In this document: piece by piece, positions 60,434 to 64,000 of the stretch | Layout: each line of letters opens with the position of its first letter | How positions within the stretch are numbered: position 1 is the stretch's first letter | Assembly: GCA_000818095.1 (NCBI GenBank) | Contig: CP009416.1 | Location: 3,332,501 to 3,396,500 of the forward strand | Length of the DNA: 64,000 nt | Direction of reading: 5' to 3' | DNA from: Jeotgalibacillus malaysiensis | GTDB taxonomy: Bacteria > Bacillota > Bacilli > Bacillales > Jeotgalibacillaceae | Notes under the pieces: generated by a model | Database searches by the model: none | Seen by the model: the letters and a program-made list of their open reading frames with translations, nothing else | What the model was told of the DNA's origin: nothing | Program-made: the position numbers and the translations under genes

Positions 60434-60721
60434 AGTATAATCTCATTAAATGTAAAAAAGGAAAGTAAATGAGTGGAATGGTACTGATGAATAATAAGTA
60501 ATTCACCGGAGGTACTTTACTATAAAATATGAACAAAATTACTTCTCTTCTGTTAAATAGTATTATAGTAGAGAGTCAGTGAAATGATAAACAGAAATTA
60601 TTATGCTGATGGAATCTACAAAACAATATCAAGGACCTAATCAAATTCCGTTAGTGTGATTAACTGTGGTTCTTGGAGGAGGATTTGAATGCTGATAGTA
60701 ATTCTACACTGTTTGGGTTCA
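60434..60721. other. AT-rich intergenic DNA
   Basis: No credible gene. It lies between the CBASS promoter and the transposase fragment; small ORFs here lack coding character. Confidence 0.5.
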
Positions 60722-61012
60722 TCACCAAAAGTCGTGGGAACCTGTTTCTAAACAAATGCGATGAAACAGGTTTTGCTCATTGCGATACCCATAGCCTCGG
60801 CGTTTAATCAGTTTAATTTTGTTGTTTGTGCCCTCCATAATTCCGTTTGAATATGGAGAAACAATGGTATCTAAAAACGCATCATATCGCTGTGTATATG
60901 TTTTGATGATCTTCGCAACTGCACCGCAACTGTGAAAGCGAAAGCGATGGATCAACTCATCAAATCTCCTTTTTGCCTGAATCGATTGAATACATCTCCC
61001 TGTCCTGAACAC
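60722..61012 (-). mobile_element. ISL3-family transposase fragment
   Basis: 96 codons matching the C-terminal part of ISL3 transposases, with the signature SPYSNGIMEGTNNKIKLIKR and GYGYRNEQNLFHRI. The family is about 400-480 residues, so this is a remnant. Its 5' end coincides with one arm of a 17-bp inverted repeat. Confidence 0.85.
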
Positions 61013-61140
61013 GATTCTGACAATTCAAGTCAATTGAATAAAGGAAAGTCAGAAGTGAGTGATGAAAGAATCTTAGTGTGGCTATTACGAATAGTTATTT
61101 GTAAGTTGTAAATATTCATAAATGTGTTCAGGACAGGGAG
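60996..61140. repeat. 17-bp inverted repeat at rearrangement junction
   Basis: CTCCCTGTCCTGAACAC (60996-61012) and its exact reverse complement (61124-61140), 111 bases apart. The first arm is inside the transposase remnant; the second abuts the amidase cassette. It looks like a fold-back duplication scar. Confidence 0.7.
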
Positions 61141-62537
61141 TTTTTCAAAATACAATTAGCACGGAAAGCTTTGGGACAGTCAATATTTACGCTCCAAGAG
61201 ATGATGATAGTTCGATCACTTCTACTCCTATTTTTGGAGAGTCCACAGGGAATACATCGCCAGGCGGAAGTGTTGGTTCACCTAGCACAGCAAATCCCGG
61301 AGGTGTAAAGGTTTTTCTTGATGCTGGACATGGTGGGCATGATGATGGTGCAAGTGGAAATGGATTATTAGAAAAAGATGTGAACCTTATCATCACCCGA
61401 AAAGTAGGGGAAATCCTTTCTGCTAATGGAGCGAATGTCAATTATAGACGTGTGTTCGATACGTATTCTACTTTAGATTAAATTGTTCACAAAGCTAACA
61501 GCTGGGGAGCGGATTTATTTATCTCGATTCACGGAAACGCGATTAATTCTCCTACTGTTCGAGGAACTGAATGCTTTACTCGTAATGCTTCACAAACTAC
61601 ATGGAATTTATCTAAAAACATTGCCGAGAGCATTTCTACTAACTTGGGTATACCAAATAGAGGTGCGAAAGATAATAACTTCCGCGTAATTACTAATACT
61701 ACTATGCCAGCTGTGTTAGTCGAAACTGCCTTTTTATCAAACCCTGCGGATGCTTGGCTCTTACGTAATCGACCAGATGACTTTGCGGTAGCAATCGCAA
61801 CTGAAATTTTGGATTACTTAGGACTACATGATGGGGCACCTGTTTTAACTAAAGAACAGGAACAAAAATTGATTCTAGATGAACGGTCTAACATTGTTGA
61901 AAGTTTTAAAGAGTTTTCTTTGCTAGACGCTGTCATTCCAAGTGGTGAATTTATTGATGGACATACCTTCAACTATCCATTTGGACCGTTTGAATTAAAC
62001 GTAACATTTTCTTCCCGTCTAAAAACGCTTGGTTCTACTGATACAAAATTCACAGTAAAGGATGGGACTATCCAGGGGGCGATTTCTACTCAAATTGAAA
62101 GTTTCATTAATGAATTTGGACAGAAATTTGATCTTCAAATAGAGGTAGGAAGTGAAGGGATTGCAATCCACAAGATTATTAATGATGGAGAGATCCAGGC
62201 TACTATTGCTAATGATAGTAATAATAATCCCGTAATTAAAGTGATAACAAACATGCAAGATATTCCAGTTCAAGCGGGACTAACCACTTCATTAGCGATT
62301 GAATTTGAATTGATCTTTGATCCCAATTTCCCTCCAATGTTAGAAGAGCTTGAAGTAGCAATCAAGAATAATTATGAAAATATTGTAAAAGGATCAGTTC
62401 TGGGTGCTCTAGGAGCAGGATTTGCTGCCGCTTTATTAACAGTGGTTCTTCGAACTAAAGTTGACGCATTTCTTTTTACGGCTACCGAATTATATAAAGT
62501 ACTTGAAGAACAAATGAGGGAACAACAACCAATTTAA
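61122..62537 (+). pseudogene. orphan amidase-toxin cassette, truncated and with one stop
   Basis: Begins inside a wall-binding repeat: 61150-61229 is identical to 52547-52626 of the intact toxin gene. Then come the Amidase_3 domain (FLDAGHGGHDDGASGNGLLEKD, SIHGNA, VETAFLSN) and a homologous but divergent C-terminal domain ending in a hydrophobic stretch (GALGAGFAAALLTVVL). TAA at 61479-61481 replaces a Glu codon (LD*IVHKAN). No promoter or binding site is seen. The partner gene 62570-63154 follows. Orphan toxin tips of this kind are known in polymorphic toxin loci. Confidence 0.8.
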
Positions 62538-62540
62538 GTA

Positions 62541-62573
62541 TTAAAAGCCGTCAAAAAATTTGACGGCTTTTAA
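62541..62573. terminator. bidirectional terminator
   Basis: TTAAAAGCCGTCAAA / TTTGACGGCTTTTAA arms, nearly perfect, between the second cassette and its partner. Confidence 0.88.
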
Positions 62574-63154
62574 TGGTTTTTAGAATGATATCTTATATTC
62601 TTATTTTTAAGTATATAATTCATCACTTCCTGCAGATCCTGTTCAAAATCTTTATCACCATTTTTAGGAATAAAAAATTTATCAGGCTTTTTTTCTTTAG
62701 TATAATAAAATAAATAATTTTGTTTTGTGGACACAATAGTTAAGTGATGATCTAGCGGTATTTGTTGTTGGACTTTACCTATTAAAAGCTCGTTGGATTT
62801 TTTATCTAAAATAACTTGCTGCATTGAATTATTCCCATGAGAAAATTTATAAAATAATTTTTTACCACTATTTTTAAAATTAGCAATCATAGCAAAGTGG
62901 GAAGCTGTCCCAATGATGATCAAAAACAAAACCGAAGCAAGGATCTCTATTACATGAAATGCAGTAAGTGCAGCGCTACTCTCTATACTTATTTCATTGG
63001 ATATTCTTAAATAAATATAATAAGCCACCGATATTAAGAAAACGACCCCGAGTTGTATCCAATATAACAGTCTGCTTATCGGCATATACTTTACTAATTC
63101 AATATAGTCTTTTTTAGTAGTTTGAAATTCTAATGTGGCGATATTATTATTCAT
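62570..63154 (-). CDS. YcxB-like two-TM protein, putative immunity protein 2
   Basis: 194 residues, GAAGGGG before the ATG. Two membrane segments (LLYWIQLGVVFLISVAYYIYL and VIEILASVLFLIIIG), then a cytosolic domain with STKQNYLFYYTKEKKPDKFF and IPKNGD. It is a divergent paralogue of the 54021-54599 protein in the same position relative to a toxin C-terminus. Intact although its toxin partner is broken, as expected if it still protects against sister cells. Confidence 0.65.
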   Translation of the reverse strand: MNNNIATLEFQTTKKDYIELVKYMPISRLLYWIQLGVVFLISVAYYIYLRISNEISIESSAALTAFHVIEILASVLFLIIIGTASHFAMIANFKNSGKKLFYKFSHGNNSMQQVILDKKSNELLIGKVQQQIPLDHHLTIVSTKQNYLFYYTKEKKPDKFFIPKNGDKDFEQDLQEVMNYILKNKNIRYHSKNH

Positions 63155-63403
63155 TACACCCCTTCTCTCTAATAAAGATATTACATAAGTGTAAGGTATA
63201 TAAGCATAAATTCAAAGAGCCTGTTGATTTAATTAATGCGATAGATCATTTTCACCTTGATTTAAATAGCCTCTAGTAATACGAAATAATTTCTCACACG
63301 AAAAGGTCGTTTTCTATCTACAGCAGACCTATCTCTGAATCTTTCACAAGGATATCTTATCTACTTGAAACGATCAACCTTGCTTAGCCTCCCCTTAACT
63401 ATC

Positions 63404-63473
63404 AAAAACGATGGTTCCTGAAAGGATTAAGAAGAAGATGAGAATCTTCTTCTTTTTTATGTCAAAACTCATT
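63404..63473 (+). repeat. conserved cassette-flank element, copy 2
   Basis: AAAAACGATGG, then perfect 11-bp hairpin AAGAAGAAGAT-GAGA-ATCTTCTTCTT with T tract, then TCAAAACTCATT. Homologous to 54777-54856 and in the same position behind the second cassette. Confidence 0.6.
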
Positions 63474-63550
63474 TCAAAAGCAATCTATCATAAAGGGTAG
63501 TTATAAATGATTTATGATAGAAAAAGTTAACTTCAAAAACACAACACAAT

Positions 63551-63615
63551 ATAAATTATGTTGTATTAGAATGAAGTGAGAATAAGAAAAGGTATCATAA
63601 TGCAACATAATTTAT
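63551..63615. repeat. 13-bp inverted repeat
   Basis: ATAAATTATGTTG (63551-63563) and CAACATAATTTAT (63603-63615). Could be an operator or the edge of the following IS. Nothing else is recognisable in 63155-63720 apart from the flank element. Confidence 0.5.
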
Positions 63616-63720
63616 CACGTCTGTTGATTAGCTAGTTTTTTCCAACTAAATATAGAAAGAAAACACCAATTCTGATACGATGTTAAGCGACCAAACCCAC
63701 ATCACAGAAAGGTGTTTTCT

Positions 63721-64000
63721 ATGAACCAGTTTAGCACAATTTCCGCTTTATTTGATCATTTAATTTCAACAGATTCATTTCGCTCTTTACTCGAGAAGCA
63801 TAATTATACTGATGTTTCTCGTAAATTCAGTGTGAGAGATCTCATTGATTTTCTTATGGCCGCAGCGCTTGAAAAATGGGATGGTTATCGTGACGGTGCG
63901 GACAAGATGAGTTCTCTTCAATTGAACGCTGTTCATTATTCAACGATTAGTAAAAAGATCGCTGAAGTCCCTTATGAATTGGCGAAGGACCTATTTCATC
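63721..64000 (+). mobile_element. IS4-family transposase, N-terminal part cut by window edge
   Basis: 93 codons from ATG 63721 with AAAGGTG upstream. The pattern KFSVRDLIDFLMAAALEKWDGYRDGADKM followed by LNAVHYSTISKKI matches the N-terminal domain of IS4-type transposases. The catalytic domain lies beyond the window, so intactness is unknown. It bounds the toxin/CBASS block on the right. Confidence 0.8.

Noticed and set aside
32587-61481. TAA at Gln or Glu positions in three genes as a sign of recoding
   Set aside because: Many intact genes here end in TAA, and the neighbours are ordinary Bacillales genes. Nonsense mutations or base-call errors are far simpler.
1-64000. CRISPR array
   Set aside because: No regularly spaced 25-40 bp direct repeats were seen on reading; the 21-bp tandem repeat has no spacers.

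Overview
The window reads as chromosome of a Bacillales bacterium (Bacillaceae/Planococcaceae type). The support is AGGAGG-type ribosome binding sites with many TTG/GTG starts, a T-box leader on argS, Fur and cre sites of Bacillus type, GlpP antitermination, BglG/PRD-type PTS control and intrinsic terminators everywhere. Genus cannot be fixed from sequence alone. Most of the window is moderate-GC housekeeping and transport DNA. Two AT-richer blocks (about 23.2-29.3 kb and 50.3-64 kb) carry defence, toxin and mobile genes and look acquired.

Layout. 0-5 kb: a Fur-controlled siderophore uptake operon (lipoprotein, two FecCD permeases, Fe-S reductase). 4.3-14.7 kb: mostly single-gene units (MFS with a leader peptide, TauE-like exporter, DHOD-like/membrane fusion, MBL lactonase-like enzyme, NhaC, M50 and M42 peptidases, acetyltransferase), separated by a GGGGACGGAG-type palindromic repeat. 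14.7-23.2 kb: an ascorbate-type PTS cluster with its PRD regulator and cre sites, a HAD phosphatase, a MazG-like protein, an esterase, an M48 protease and a VOC protein. 23.4-29.3 kb: a restriction-modification pair, a reverse transcriptase/SLATT membrane-protein pair preceded by a structured candidate RNA, and a decayed P1 peptidase gene. 29.5-50.1 kb: core genes with a HIRAN/HipA-kinase pair (kinase broken by a stop in its catalytic motif), T-box-argS, a PIN/MerR-like pair, ribokinase, TetR-SDR, guaC and a glpP-ugpCAEBQ glycerol-phosphate operon.

50.3-64 kb is the most interesting part. A UviB/BhlA-like holin, a UviA/TcdR-like sigma factor (two frameshifts) with a good LexA box, and an 808-residue protein made of four SH3-like wall-binding repeats, an Amidase_3 domain and a hydrophobic C-terminal domain lie together. 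The holin and amidase genes share one promoter architecture (TTTACA-N16-CTCT). A convergent YcxB-like membrane protein follows the amidase gene. A second, promoterless amidase/C-terminal cassette with its own YcxB-like partner lies about 8 kb away and shares exactly 80 bp with the first. I read this as an SOS-induced bacteriocin or polymorphic-toxin system with an immunity gene and an orphan toxin-tip cassette. Between the two cassettes sit an EVE/PUA-like gene and a complete type II CBASS operon (CD-NTase, Cap2, Cap3, Cap5 = HNH-SAVED). The block ends in an IS4-family transposase cut by the window edge.

Several genes are broken by point lesions: the HipA-like kinase, a VOC gene, the second amidase, the P1 peptidase and the sigma factor. 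These could be real decay or assembly errors, and they need reads to decide.
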